Source: Woeseiaceae bacterium (GTDB lineage Bacteria; Pseudomonadota; Gammaproteobacteria; Steroidobacterales; Woeseiaceae). From it: a DNA stretch of 64,000 nt. The stretch is from assembly GCA_021773055.1 (NCBI GenBank), contig JAJFKV010000007.1, positions 1 through 64,000 of the forward strand. The letters are read 5' to 3'. A program made the position numbers and the translations under genes. Under the pieces are notes generated by a model that did no database searches, was not told the origin of the DNA, and was given only the letters and a program-made list of their open reading frames with translations. How positions within the stretch are numbered: position 1 is the stretch's first letter; the number at the start of each line of letters is the position of its first letter. Positions 36,238 through 44,996 of the stretch are shown here, in pieces.

Positions 36238-37167
36238 ATGTTGCCACAGGATTCAAAATTTATCCGGCTCCTAAAGCGTGCCCAGCCACTGCTGCTTGAT
36301 GGCGGCCTGGCAACTCAGCTTGAGGCACAGGGCTGTGATATTGGTAACGAACTCTGGTCAGCCTCCTTACTAAGTACGGATCCCGAATCCATTGTCATCG
36401 CACACCATGCCTATCTTGCGGCTGGCGCGGAGTGTCTCGCGACAGCCAGCTATCAGGCGAGTCGCGAAGGCTATGCAAAACAGGGTTTGTCGGCCGATGA
36501 AGCAGATGCATTGATGCTGTTATCTGTGATGCTCGCGAAGCGCGCGCGTGACGAAGCGGGGTCACAAGCCGCGATCGCTGCGAGCCTCGGGCCCTACGGT
36601 GCGATGTTACACGATGGTTCTGAGTACACGGGTAACTACGGCGTGACAGCAGATGTACTCAGAGACTTTCATCACACGAGATTACAGCTGTTTGATGCGG
36701 CGGGGACAGACGTGCTCGCATTGGAGACGATTCCCTCGTTACAGGAGGCGCTTATCTTGTCCGAGCTGCTCGGTGAGTGTGAAACGCCGTCCTGGATCAG
36801 CTTTTCGTGTCGAGATGAAAAGCACATTTGTGATGGCACACCGATAGCGAAAGTCGCGGGACTATTCGAAGGACATCCAACTGTTGCTGCCGTGGGTATT
36901 AACTGCACGCCGCCACAATACGCAGCGGCGCTGGTTCGTGAGTTGTGTACGGTGTTGCCGGGCAATTCTGTAATGGCATATCCAAATTCTGGCGAGACTT
37001 ATAACGTCTCTGACAAAAGTTGGTCGGGCACTGTCACGCCTGGTGATTGTGCGACCGCGGCCGTTGAGTGGATCGAGGCTGGTGCAACAATCGTTGGCGG
37101 CTGCTGTCGCATGGGTCCGGAGCACATTAGTGCCATGGCATCGCTTGTCAGCGAGGCTTATCGATAA
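36238..37167 (+). CDS. homocysteine S-methyltransferase family protein
   Basis: This 309-residue zinc-dependent methyltransferase barrel has 'LLDGGLATQLEAQG', 'CLATASYQASREGY', 'GINCTPPQY' (first Zn Cys) and 'ATIVGGCCRMGPEHI' (paired Zn Cys near the C-terminus). It transfers a methyl group from S-methylmethionine, S-adenosylmethionine or a betaine to homocysteine, giving methionine. Next to a BetI-regulated amine island, a betaine-type donor is attractive but unproven. The intergenic region to the divergent amidohydrolase is only 44 nt. Its 3' end overlaps the convergent HAD gene by 20 nt. Confidence 0.9.
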   Translation: MLPQDSKFIRLLKRAQPLLLDGGLATQLEAQGCDIGNELWSASLLSTDPESIVIAHHAYLAAGAECLATASYQASREGYAKQGLSADEADALMLLSVMLAKRARDEAGSQAAIAASLGPYGAMLHDGSEYTGNYGVTADVLRDFHHTRLQLFDAAGTDVLALETIPSLQEALILSELLGECETPSWISFSCRDEKHICDGTPIAKVAGLFEGHPTVAAVGINCTPPQYAAALVRELCTVLPGNSVMAYPNSGETYNVSDKSWSGTVTPGDCATAAVEWIEAGATIVGGCCRMGPEHISAMASLVSEAYR

Positions 37168-37792
37168 TAATGTCTGGCAAGTCTCCTGGTGCAGCAGCGA
37201 TCGCCGTTGCGCCTGCCGCATTCAGTTCTTCAGTCGATCCGTATCCGTAGGAAACTCCGATCGGTCGGATCCCGTTCGCGATAGCGCCGATAAGATCGTG
37301 CTTGCGGTCTCCGATCATCATGCGAGTTGCCGCGACGGGGTTTTTGTCGATCGCATACTTCAGCAACTCGGATTTGTTGGCGCGCGTACCATCAAGCTCG
37401 CAGCCGTAAACGTCTTTGAAGAAATGTCCCATGCCAAAGTGATTGACGATTTTCTTTGCGGCGACGTGCGGCTTGCTGGTTGCAACAAACAGCGTGCACC
37501 CTGAACCAGCGACTGCCGCCAGTGCATCATGAATCCCGTCGTAAGCTACGTTCTCACGCCAGCCGATCTCGTTAAAACGTTCGCGATAAAGGTCGACAGC
37601 TTTGAGTGTCAGTTCATTACCAACCAGTTCGGGAAACGTTTCGTACAGCGGTGGGCCGATACATGAATGAAGGAATTCGTCCGAGGGTTCCGGGAAGCCA
37701 AGTTTTTCGACTGCATAGAGAATGCATTTGGTGATGCCCTCGAATGGATCAGTCAATGTACCGTCTAGGTCGAAGTAGACATGAGTTGGCAC
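37148..37792 (-). CDS. HAD hydrolase, phosphoglycolate phosphatase-like
   Basis: This 214-residue HAD-superfamily phosphatase has motif I 'VYFDLDGTLTDPFEG', motif II 'TLFVATSKPHVAA' and motifs III/IV 'MIGDRKHDLIGAIANGIRPIGVSYGYGS'. The alpha-helical cap is of the C1 type found in phosphoglycolate phosphatases. Phosphoglycolate is a plausible but not proven substrate. It shares a base with the upstream SWIM gene stop and ends the minus-strand group starting near 39759. Confidence 0.85.
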   Translation of the reverse strand: MPTHVYFDLDGTLTDPFEGITKCILYAVEKLGFPEPSDEFLHSCIGPPLYETFPELVGNELTLKAVDLYRERFNEIGWRENVAYDGIHDALAAVAGSGCTLFVATSKPHVAAKKIVNHFGMGHFFKDVYGCELDGTRANKSELLKYAIDKNPVAATRMMIGDRKHDLIGAIANGIRPIGVSYGYGSTEELNAAGATAIAAAPGDLPDIIIDKPR

Positions 37793-38124
37793 TAGCTGTT
37801 CATCGCCCTGGCAAGTTTCTTCTTGGCGGCAACCTTGGCTTCTTTTGTTGCATCCGGAGCAGCCTCAATGTCACGCATCGCCTGTAATGCGGACTCGACG
37901 TCGGTCCCAGGCAGCCATCCAACAACAGCGCTTACTTTTCCCTTATCGTCGTCCAAGACCGCGGCCGCATCACCGTCCAGAACAGCGACACGATGTTTGC
38001 ACGAATTGCCAAAACTTCCGGCCGGACAAGTACAGAGTGCGGTAAGGCTTGCGCCATCTTTTATGAACGTAAGCTCGTAGGGATCGGAGGACGATCCTTT
38101 AACCTGCAGGGTGAGTTCTTCCAT
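37792..38124 (-). CDS. small SWIM zinc-finger protein
   Basis: This 110-residue protein has the SWIM-type metal motif CxCxnCxH in 'CTCPAGSFGNSCKHRVAVL' near residues 31-48, followed by an acidic stretch and a Lys/Ala-rich tail (EAKVAAKKKLARAM). SWIM domains bind zinc and contact DNA or protein. Here the domain stands alone, while most SWIM proteins are larger. It is close-coupled to the HAD phosphatase gene. Role unknown. Confidence 0.7.
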   Translation of the reverse strand: MEELTLQVKGSSSDPYELTFIKDGASLTALCTCPAGSFGNSCKHRVAVLDGDAAAVLDDDKGKVSAVVGWLPGTDVESALQAMRDIEAAPDATKEAKVAAKKKLARAMNS

Positions 38125-38153
38125 CGGGTAGCTCCTGAGTCTCGGTGCCTATG

Positions 38154-39017
38154 CTAGCTCGCACTCGGCCCATAAGCATCCCCATTCGCGATCTGTGCCC
38201 ACTGACGCACATGAGGAGGGCTGTCGTCGAGCCAGCGCGCCTCGCCATTTTCTATTACCAGGATCTCTTCCCATTTGGCGCCAACCGGGCCGCGGCCGGC
38301 ATGCGGCTCGACCAGCCAGAGACCGTCATGGGCCTCATGGTCGGAGGTGTCGAGGGAATTCCACAAAGGACTGTGTCGCCCCCAGCCACTTTTCGCCATG
38401 CGATCCTTGAGTCGAAACCAGCTCAGCGACACCGCATCGAAGCCTTGTAGTCGCAGTTGAAACGGCAGATTCGGTGTCTTGATCGCCCGGTGGCCCAGGA
38501 CCTCGCCAGGGTGTTTACTGTGAACCGGTTGATACCCGGCGTTTGCCATGGTCTCCAGCACCCGGTCGGCAATGAGTTTGAAACTGTCATGATTGTTGAT
38601 AGCAGAGGGCACACTGTCACGGTATTGCGCCAGGTGCTGCATCATCGCGCGGTGGTCGTCGTTGTCGCCGAAGCAATAGCTGTAGGACGTATCCACGAGA
38701 TAACCCTTGAACAGCGGCGCTGCATCGAGGATCACGCTGTCACCGGGTTCGAGTATTTTTGCTTTCGGAAAGAAATGCCGCACCGTCCACTCGCCCGGCA
38801 AGGCAGTGCGCTCGCCGAACAAAACAACGGGCAAGTGAAAAAATGAACCAGCCCCGGCGGCGCGGTAGCGCTTCACCAACGCGTGGGCGACTTCCTTTTC
38901 CGTTTCACCACCGGTAAGACCGGCCGCAGTTTCTTCCAGAATCGAAAACGACATGCGTTGTAAATCACGAAAATGAGAGAGTGCAGTCTTCGAGAAATTG
39001 TGCGTTTTTACGATCAT
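38154..39017 (-). CDS. M24 (aminopeptidase P/creatinase-fold) family protein
   Basis: This 287-residue pita-bread-fold protein has a full candidate metal set: Asp in 'SVILDAAPLFKGYLVDTSYS' (two), His in 'HPGEVLGHRA', Glu in 'LWLVEPHAG' and Glu in 'KWEEILVIEN'. It lacks the N-terminal creatinase-like domain of aminopeptidase P. It could be a peptidase or, like creatinase, a C-N hydrolase. The ATG overlaps the stop of the gamma-glutamylcyclotransferase-like gene. Confidence 0.8.
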   Translation of the reverse strand: MIVKTHNFSKTALSHFRDLQRMSFSILEETAAGLTGGETEKEVAHALVKRYRAAGAGSFFHLPVVLFGERTALPGEWTVRHFFPKAKILEPGDSVILDAAPLFKGYLVDTSYSYCFGDNDDHRAMMQHLAQYRDSVPSAINNHDSFKLIADRVLETMANAGYQPVHSKHPGEVLGHRAIKTPNLPFQLRLQGFDAVSLSWFRLKDRMAKSGWGRHSPLWNSLDTSDHEAHDGLWLVEPHAGRGPVGAKWEEILVIENGEARWLDDSPPHVRQWAQIANGDAYGPSAS

Positions 39018-39523
39018 GCCAATTCGTCAACTGTCTTCCACATTGCAATGCTCCGCTCAGGGTCCGGGTCACTGCATGCTTGCTTCGAATCGATGAGCTG
39101 CAAATAGGCATCGGGAAAACCGTGCAATCGCGCGCCGGCCAGCACCAGTTCCTGGTACCAGTCATACGGCAATAGAGAGTCATCAATGTATGACTTCTCG
39201 GCAATGTATGAGACGCAGTTTCCAACATTCGGAATGTCCAAAACGATTTCGGAGTAACCGACGCCTTCGATCCGGTCGAGTGTCAGCCTGTCCTCGGTGC
39301 TGATTTCAAAAATTGCGCAGTGAACCCCGTCGCCCCCGGCAAGAATGCTGCACTTCGCCGATTTGTCGTCGCCGCGCTTGTGAAAATACAAGGCCCAGTC
39401 TGGCAGGAGCGCGGTCGTTATCAGTCGTGCTGATGATATTCGCTCGAGCAATCGACGCGGATGCAGGTTGGAACCGTATGCCGCGTACAGTATTGGATTA
39501 TTCGGCGATTTCGGAAAACTCAA
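39014..39523 (-). CDS. gamma-glutamylcyclotransferase-like protein
   Basis: This 169-residue protein begins 'YAAYGSNLHPRRLLERI', the substrate-binding YGSN(L) signature of the GGCT/AIG2 fold. 'GGDGVHCAIFEISTEDRLTLDRIEGVGYSEIV' carries the Glu (DRIEG) used as general acid/base in the family. It would release 5-oxoproline from gamma-glutamyl amines or peptides. It overlaps the genes on both sides by 4 nt, so it belongs to an operon with the glycine-zipper and M24 genes. Confidence 0.85.
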   Translation of the reverse strand: MSFPKSPNNPILYAAYGSNLHPRRLLERISSARLITTALLPDWALYFHKRGDDKSAKCSILAGGDGVHCAIFEISTEDRLTLDRIEGVGYSEIVLDIPNVGNCVSYIAEKSYIDDSLLPYDWYQELVLAGARLHGFPDAYLQLIDSKQACSDPDPERSIAMWKTVDELA

Positions 39524-39759
39524 TCCGCGTTGTCTTCCGGTTTCTTGTTTCGTTGTAGCCCGGCCCCGACTGCAGCACCAATCGCGATGCCGATTGCAAT
39601 GCCTGCTCCAACGTTGTTCATCGCGGTACCAAGTGCAACGCCAACAGCTACACCGATCGCGATGCCCACACCAACCATGTTTTGGTCCGAGCTCTTCTTA
39701 TTTTTTTCTACGTTGGATACCATAATGTCGTCGAAGTCTGTGAATGTCGTTTTGGCCAA
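39520..39759 (-). CDS. small glycine-zipper membrane protein
   Basis: This 79-residue protein has a charged N-terminus and two closely similar Gly/Ala/Val/Ile helices ('GVGIAIGVAVGVALGTA' and 'GAGIAIGIAIGAAVGAG') separated by MNN, with a basic-acidic tail (NKKPEDNAD). GxxxG spacing suggests a tightly packed helical hairpin in a membrane. The TTG start is favoured by AAGGTGG seven nt upstream; an ATG at 39723 is an alternative. Function unknown. Confidence 0.6.
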   Translation of the reverse strand: MAKTTFTDFDDIMVSNVEKNKKSSDQNMVGVGIAIGVAVGVALGTAMNNVGAGIAIGIAIGAAVGAGLQRNKKPEDNAD

Positions 39760-39806
39760 CTATTGCCCACCTTACGGCGTGACCCTCCTTCGGCGCAAGC
39801 TTCCTT

Positions 39807-40472
39807 TCAGCAGTTGAATCCGGGCATAAAATAACGATGTGGTCCGCTGTAGGATTTAGCGGCTTCGAAATCAGAAATAATACTGGTCCTCAGGATTAAC
39901 ATTACGCTGCGTACGTTCGGTTGTAGCTGCAGTTCTCTAAGGGATCGGTTAGGCCCGAAAATTCGAGCCGCATAAACACGAAATGGACGCGTCGCCAGAT
40001 CGGCCATCCCCTTTGCTTCCTTTGCTGGCATGTACTTTGCCATCTTGGCAAAACACTTTTGCTCCGACGTAATCATGAACGTGAGCCTTTCTTCAAAGCT
40101 ACCCCGAATCGCGAACAGGTCCGCCATGCCGCCCCCGATGGACATGATGGTGCCATTGTCTCCCTGCGGTGCCTTCATGTGTACGTCGATCACCTCAATA
40201 CTGAAGTCGTTGCGCAAATCGTGGAGTTCACGGTAGGAAAGCCCGGTGCTGAAGAAAACTGTGGCCGGTCGAACCTCGTCGGGGGCCTGCGTTGCGGCCT
40301 CAACTAGCTCGTCAAAATGCCGCCTCAGTACCTTGTCCCGCTTTTCGGGGTCTCTGGATAAGGCGGGGGATATCGCCTCGCCAGCCATTTTTTCGTCGCT
40401 GGCCGGTTCCGAAAACCCTTGCAGCGGAATGAGGGCCAGGAGTAGAAGGAACAGTATCGGACTTTTATTCAT
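39807..40472 (-). CDS. exported protein of unknown function
   Basis: This 221-residue protein has a clear signal peptide (MNKSPILFLLLLALIPLQGFS). The mature part is mixed alpha/beta with basic segments ('RDPEKRDKVLRRHFDELVEAA') and no motif recognised. 'LSYRELHDLRNDFSIEVIDVHMKAP' and 'IMSIGGGMADLFAIRG' could form a small compact domain. It overlaps the upstream 145-codon gene by 8 nt; both are exported and probably act together. Confidence 0.65.
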   Translation of the reverse strand: MNKSPILFLLLLALIPLQGFSEPASDEKMAGEAISPALSRDPEKRDKVLRRHFDELVEAATQAPDEVRPATVFFSTGLSYRELHDLRNDFSIEVIDVHMKAPQGDNGTIMSIGGGMADLFAIRGSFEERLTFMITSEQKCFAKMAKYMPAKEAKGMADLATRPFRVYAARIFGPNRSLRELQLQPNVRSVMLILRTSIISDFEAAKSYSGPHRYFMPGFNC

Positions 40473-40872
40473 TGTTGAGTATCTCGTAGAGCACCTGGGT
40501 ACACGGCCTTCGTCGTATCTTCAACGCTTCCGTATCGAGCGCCAGAAGTATCAGGGATTCTTCTTTACCACGTGTCCTGCCGCCAATGCCTTTCAGGATG
40601 ATCTCCTCGGAAAGGGCCTGTTCGCGGGCTTGTGCCTGGGCTGCCAGTACCCAGCAAGCCGCAAACGCTTCAATAGCATCGAAGAGAATAGACTCCTTCT
40701 CTTCGCTGGAGAGGCCCCGATCGTCCAGTGTTTTTTGGTAATGCTCGATGCCACTCGCGTAAAACTTTTCAATCAGTCCTAATTTCGCCGCCTCGAGCAT
40801 ATCGCTTTCACTCTGGGGCCAGGCAAGGGTGGGAAGAAACGCCGTGAACAGAATAAAGTAAATAGTTTTCAT
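40465..40872 (-). CDS. small exported protein of unknown function
   Basis: This 135-residue protein starts MKTIYFILFTAFLPTLAWPQ, a signal peptide, then a mostly helical domain with one Cys pair (CWVL and RRPCTQ). The start at 40872 is chosen because it begins the signal peptide; the frame is open to 40902. No family recognised. It is the first gene of a two-gene unit and divergent from the esterase at 40998. Confidence 0.6.
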   Translation of the reverse strand: MKTIYFILFTAFLPTLAWPQSESDMLEAAKLGLIEKFYASGIEHYQKTLDDRGLSSEEKESILFDAIEAFAACWVLAAQAQAREQALSEEIILKGIGGRTRGKEESLILLALDTEALKIRRRPCTQVLYEILNNE

Positions 40873-40997
40873 GACACGCTCGATTGCGATCAGAATGATC
40901 ATTGGACATAGAAATTATGGCGAAGTCGTGGTCAAAAGCTGGCAAAATTGGGCGTCGATCCCCGGAACCATTTCGATACGCATCGTTCAAATCACGA

Positions 40998-41753
40998 ATG
41001 AAATATGTCTGCATATTGTTGTTACTGTCCACGGGCACGGCTGTTGCTGCCGGCAACCTCAGCTCCAACATCAGGATATCCAGCGATGTGCTGGGCTACG
41101 AGCTTCAATATCGTGTCTACGTTCCCGAGGGTGTTGAAGCGGCAGAAGACCTGCCTGTTCTTTTCATCACGGACGGACCGGGATACATTCATCGAGGCAA
41201 TGTACCAAAGGTGCTGGATAGCCTCTTGGATTCCGGCGCAATGAATCCGGTTATCGCCGTGTTCGTTGATTCGCGTGACCCGGACAATCTGGAAATCAAT
41301 CGCCGCAATCAGGAATTCTTCTGCAATGCGGATTACCTTAGGTTTTACGTTGACGAGCTCATTCCGGCTATTGAGCATGCCTATCCGGTTGGTCACGGAC
41401 GTCAGGCAAGAACGATTCTCGGCGTGTCCTTTGGCGGACTCAACGCAGCATGCTTCGGACTGCTGGGATACGAAACATTTTCGGGAATCGGCATGCACTC
41501 ACCGGCTAATCACCCGGTCAAGAATCTACTTCCCGCCTACGAGCAGGCGCCCAAACTACCCTTACGAGTTTTCCTTAGCACGGGTTCGCCCAACGACAAC
41601 GCGGCCGCCAATCGCAAGTTCCGAAGGTTGTTGAAGGATAAGGGATACGACATGAAATTTATTCAGAAAACCGGGGGCCATAACTGGGACAACTGGAGGC
41701 CGCTAATCGACGATGTCTTGCTGTATTTCTATGGGCGTTCGGCCCCGGAATAA
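40998..41753 (+). CDS. exported esterase, enterochelin-esterase-like fold
   Basis: This 251-residue alpha/beta hydrolase has a signal peptide (MKYVCILLLLSTGTAVAA). 'DLPVLFITDGPGYIHRG', nucleophile elbow 'LGVSFGGLNAACFGLL', and a C-terminal 'KTGGHNWDNWRPLIDDVLLYF' with the likely catalytic His fit the esterase D/Fes-like family. Substrate unknown. The frame is open upstream to 40902, but the residues before 40998 are basic and unlike a signal sequence. Confidence 0.8.
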   Translation: MKYVCILLLLSTGTAVAAGNLSSNIRISSDVLGYELQYRVYVPEGVEAAEDLPVLFITDGPGYIHRGNVPKVLDSLLDSGAMNPVIAVFVDSRDPDNLEINRRNQEFFCNADYLRFYVDELIPAIEHAYPVGHGRQARTILGVSFGGLNAACFGLLGYETFSGIGMHSPANHPVKNLLPAYEQAPKLPLRVFLSTGSPNDNAAANRKFRRLLKDKGYDMKFIQKTGGHNWDNWRPLIDDVLLYFYGRSAPE

Positions 41754-41807
41754 TGTTGTATCGATTCGGTGGGACCAGAATTACAATGAGTCCACCAACC
41801 GGGTAAC

Positions 41808-43442
41808 TCAAGTTTCCGGAACATCGTCCTTACACAAATCAACTTCGGCGGACAAACGATCCCACAATCCCTTCGCCAGAAAAGAAAGCCCGCCAGATGC
41901 AACTGCAGCACCGGTTGCTGTCACAGAACCTGCCGCGTCAACATTGACACTCGGCTCGCTAAGTGTTCCGCCAAGCTTCAGGAACGAATTGGCGACGCCG
42001 CCAATACTCAGTCCGAAGCCCTCACGTGTCTTGGTTCGCATAGACAAGTCGATTGTCTCGTCACCCAGATCAATCGTGCCACTGCTCAATATCACGAGTG
42101 AGTCCATCTGTGCCGCGAGCTCATCCACCGTGGCAATGCCATCCGTGATGTCGAGCCTGTAGATGCCACACTCCAAAGTCGCGTATTCAGGCGATTCGGC
42201 GAGCGGATTCAGGCTCGATGTAATCGATGAAATGATATCGGAGAACAAAACGCCCGCGGCCTGAAGGTTGACCTCGCCGACCGCGTGTCGACCGGAAAAT
42301 TGTCCGTTGGATGAGGCCATAATCTGGTGTAGTGAACTTCCCGTTCCGCTGATCTCGAGGTTTGCATCGAGCGGCGGGAGTTTGGCGGGGTCCTGACCTT
42401 CCGCTGCCATGCTCGCTACACGAAGTTGTTCGACCTCGGAGCGCAACGTCATTGCGTAATTGTCGCCCACGGGTTCAAGCGACAGAGCGATGGTGACACT
42501 ACCGTCACCAAGCTTGAGCTGTAAAGGGTTAAGGTTTAGCTTGCCGTTTTCGAGCGACAAATCAAAGTGAACATCACGAAAACTGTCGCCATCGATGAGT
42601 ACATTTTCAGCGGATACGACCGCGCTTAAATCGAGGCCGTCAAGGCCCGCCATCTGCAACGGTGAATCGTCGAATAAGCGTGCCGGTTCATGCTCTGGTG
42701 TTGGGTCGGGTTCTGCTTCATCATTGTTCGCGGTTTGAATCTTGAGCTCGGGGACCGTCAACAGCAGGTCAATCCTGGGCGTAGCCTGTGAAAAATCGCT
42801 GGAGATTTCGCCCGACAAGGCGGCGTTGCCGGTGAGCGTCCCGTCAGCAAATGCCGCGTCGGCGGCTGTGTCAAAAGCGTATGTCGACGCATCCAGCAAG
42901 CGGAGCATCAACTGTGGGACGTGTCCTGCCCAGGCCGGTTCGCCATTGATAGCAGAAACGAGCTCCACACCATCAATTTTTACTTCATGAAGAATAAAGG
43001 CAGTAGCCGCTTCGTCCTGCTCAACGGCCGGCGTCGCGACATCCTGAGGCGCCGGTGTCCAGTTCGCCGTTCCGTCGTCCAATTGATCCAATCCGATCTT
43101 CACGTCAGCAAGCTCGACCACCGTGATCTCGATGGGGCCGGATACCAGCGACCACGCGTCCACAACGATACGAACCCTGCCGACATCCGCCAATGGCTCT
43201 GAATCAGGCCAGGCGGCATTGCGAACAGCCAGGTTCACCACCGTGAGCTCAAGTTCTCGGCCGAGATCGAGTTGTAGCGGCTCACTGGCAGCGATTTCGA
43301 AACCGACCGCATCCGACAGCGCTGTTTGAATGCGATCCTGGTGGAAGCGAATACCACCTAGCTGCACATACAACAGCAGGCCAACGACAATCGCGACCAA
43401 TGCCAGCACAGTGCGCAATAAAATGCGTAACAGGTTCTTCAT
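41808..43442 (-). CDS. AsmA-family protein
   Basis: This 544-residue protein is anchored by one N-terminal helix (LLRTVLALVAIVVGLLLYVQL). It continues as an AsmA-like beta-rich domain ('EIAASEPLQLDLGRELELTVVNLAVRNAAWPD') and ends in the conserved AsmA C-terminal region ('LDANLEISGTGSSLHQIMASSNGQFSG', 'YRLDITDGIATVDELAAQMDSLVILSSGTIDLGDETIDLSMRTK'). AsmA-like proteins form periplasmic bridges that help lipid movement or outer-membrane assembly. An acidic linker (DEAEPDPTPEHEPA) splits the two halves. Confidence 0.87.
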   Translation of the reverse strand: MKNLLRILLRTVLALVAIVVGLLLYVQLGGIRFHQDRIQTALSDAVGFEIAASEPLQLDLGRELELTVVNLAVRNAAWPDSEPLADVGRVRIVVDAWSLVSGPIEITVVELADVKIGLDQLDDGTANWTPAPQDVATPAVEQDEAATAFILHEVKIDGVELVSAINGEPAWAGHVPQLMLRLLDASTYAFDTAADAAFADGTLTGNAALSGEISSDFSQATPRIDLLLTVPELKIQTANNDEAEPDPTPEHEPARLFDDSPLQMAGLDGLDLSAVVSAENVLIDGDSFRDVHFDLSLENGKLNLNPLQLKLGDGSVTIALSLEPVGDNYAMTLRSEVEQLRVASMAAEGQDPAKLPPLDANLEISGTGSSLHQIMASSNGQFSGRHAVGEVNLQAAGVLFSDIISSITSSLNPLAESPEYATLECGIYRLDITDGIATVDELAAQMDSLVILSSGTIDLGDETIDLSMRTKTREGFGLSIGGVANSFLKLGGTLSEPSVNVDAAGSVTATGAAVASGGLSFLAKGLWDRLSAEVDLCKDDVPET

Positions 43443-43492
43443 AGATCCGATTTTGCCACAAGGTGGACGATCATCAGCTGATTTTCGTTATT

Positions 43493-44893
43493 TCACGGGG
43501 CTTCACGAATCGGCGGGCCACTCTGTGTCGTTTCTTGCTGTTCCGGTATCGGCCCTAAGGCGGCCAAAAGAGGACCGAGATGCGCTTCGTATCGTTTCCA
43601 GCGAGAGACGGCAGAACGGTTAATAGGCCTCCGCACCTGCCAGCGGCTGGCAGTTGCGACGGCGCCGGAAGCCTTGTGAGGCTCAATGCAGGCCGGGTGC
43701 CAATCCAGGCCGCAAAAGTCGAGTATCTCGCGTACAACCGTCTCGGGCTCAGTCACCAGGGATTCGTAGCTGACGCTGAGCAAGTTCGACGGGATTACAG
43801 ATCGCCAGTGTCGCATCAACTGTTCGTAGCACCGATAAAACGACCCAACATCTTGAAGGTCAAAACTGTACTCCTGACCGTTGCGAAAGTTCTGGAAGTA
43901 ACAGGACAAACAGGTATCCCGTGGATCTCGTCGCACCTCCAAAATTCGAGCATGCGGGAACATGCCAGCGATGAGCCCCAGGTAGCGAAAATCCGTCGGG
44001 TTCTTATTGCTTACTCTATCGGCGGTCGGACCCAGGCTAGTTAGCCTTCGCAAGTACCGAGCGGCACACTCCTTGAGTACATTCGAGTCTATCCCGTCCA
44101 GGCACTCGGGGAACGGACGCCGAGCCGAGTCGTGCTGGGAAAGCGCTTGCACGATTTCCCATATGTCGTGCAGTTCGCCACCGGCAACCACCGAAGGGTG
44201 GGACGCAAGAATCTGTTCCACAAGCGATGTGCCTGAGCGCGGCATGCCGATGATAAAGACAGGTAGACGGCTCGAATTGCCTCCGTCGACATGGCTGCGG
44301 AGCCACCGTGGCGTAAGAGTAGTCATGATGCTTTTAAAGTTCTGCCGCGTCGTGCCGATGTCGAACCTTGCTTTGCGGGCATCATTTGCATTGCGGTAAT
44401 GGGCGAAAGCCAGTTCGGTCTGGCCTATGTCGTCATAGTATTTCCCCGCTGCGAAGTGCAGAAAGCTCCGATCTGTATCAGAATTCTCAGCTTCCTTGAG
44501 GCAGAGTTCGACCCCCTCGACAAACGGATCGCCAGGCTCGAATCTGATAATTCGGGATAGGTTGAAATAGGCTTCTGCGTAGCTCGGAGCCAGACGGATC
44601 ACCTCACGATAGTGCCTGATCGCTTGTTCAAAACGACCTAAACGACCATGAATTACAGCGATGTGCTGGTGAATGGCAGGGTTTTCTGGATTGAGGTCCA
44701 GGGCCTTTGACACAAGCTGAAACGCTCGATCGTGGTCCTTCCGGGTAATTGCGATCATACCGAGTACGTGCCACGCATCGGCACACTGCGGCGCCTTGCT
44801 AAGAATCATTTCGTGGATCGCCCTCGCCTCATCGAGGCGCCCTTGTCGATACAAGAGCATGCCCTGCTGCAATTCTGTTGCGATATTGCTCAT
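43493..44893 (-). CDS. TPR-repeat sulfotransferase family protein (second copy)
   Basis: This 466-residue protein has three to four TPRs in the first ~170 residues ('AFQLVSKALDLNPENPAIHQHIAVIHG', 'AIRHYREVIRLAPSYAEAYFNL') and a sulfotransferase domain with P-loop 'PVFIIGMPRSGTSLVEQ' at residues 211-227. It also has 'SNKNPTDFRYLGLIAGMFPHARILEVRRDPRDTCLSCYFQNF' and C-terminal 'ASRWQVRRPINRSAVSRWKRYE'. The domain plan matches the copies at 3816 and 47631, but with fewer repeats. Acceptor unknown. No TonB receptor lies directly beside this copy. Confidence 0.87.
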   Translation of the reverse strand: MSNIATELQQGMLLYRQGRLDEARAIHEMILSKAPQCADAWHVLGMIAITRKDHDRAFQLVSKALDLNPENPAIHQHIAVIHGRLGRFEQAIRHYREVIRLAPSYAEAYFNLSRIIRFEPGDPFVEGVELCLKEAENSDTDRSFLHFAAGKYYDDIGQTELAFAHYRNANDARKARFDIGTTRQNFKSIMTTLTPRWLRSHVDGGNSSRLPVFIIGMPRSGTSLVEQILASHPSVVAGGELHDIWEIVQALSQHDSARRPFPECLDGIDSNVLKECAARYLRRLTSLGPTADRVSNKNPTDFRYLGLIAGMFPHARILEVRRDPRDTCLSCYFQNFRNGQEYSFDLQDVGSFYRCYEQLMRHWRSVIPSNLLSVSYESLVTEPETVVREILDFCGLDWHPACIEPHKASGAVATASRWQVRRPINRSAVSRWKRYEAHLGPLLAALGPIPEQQETTQSGPPIREAP

Positions 44894-44996
44894 TTCAGCG
44901 TTACCTAACTAGTCTTGCTCTATCGGACTGAACCGGTCAAGCAATCAGTGAGCGGTTTGCAAGTGCAGCGCATTGCCAGGCTGCGCCGTACCATGG

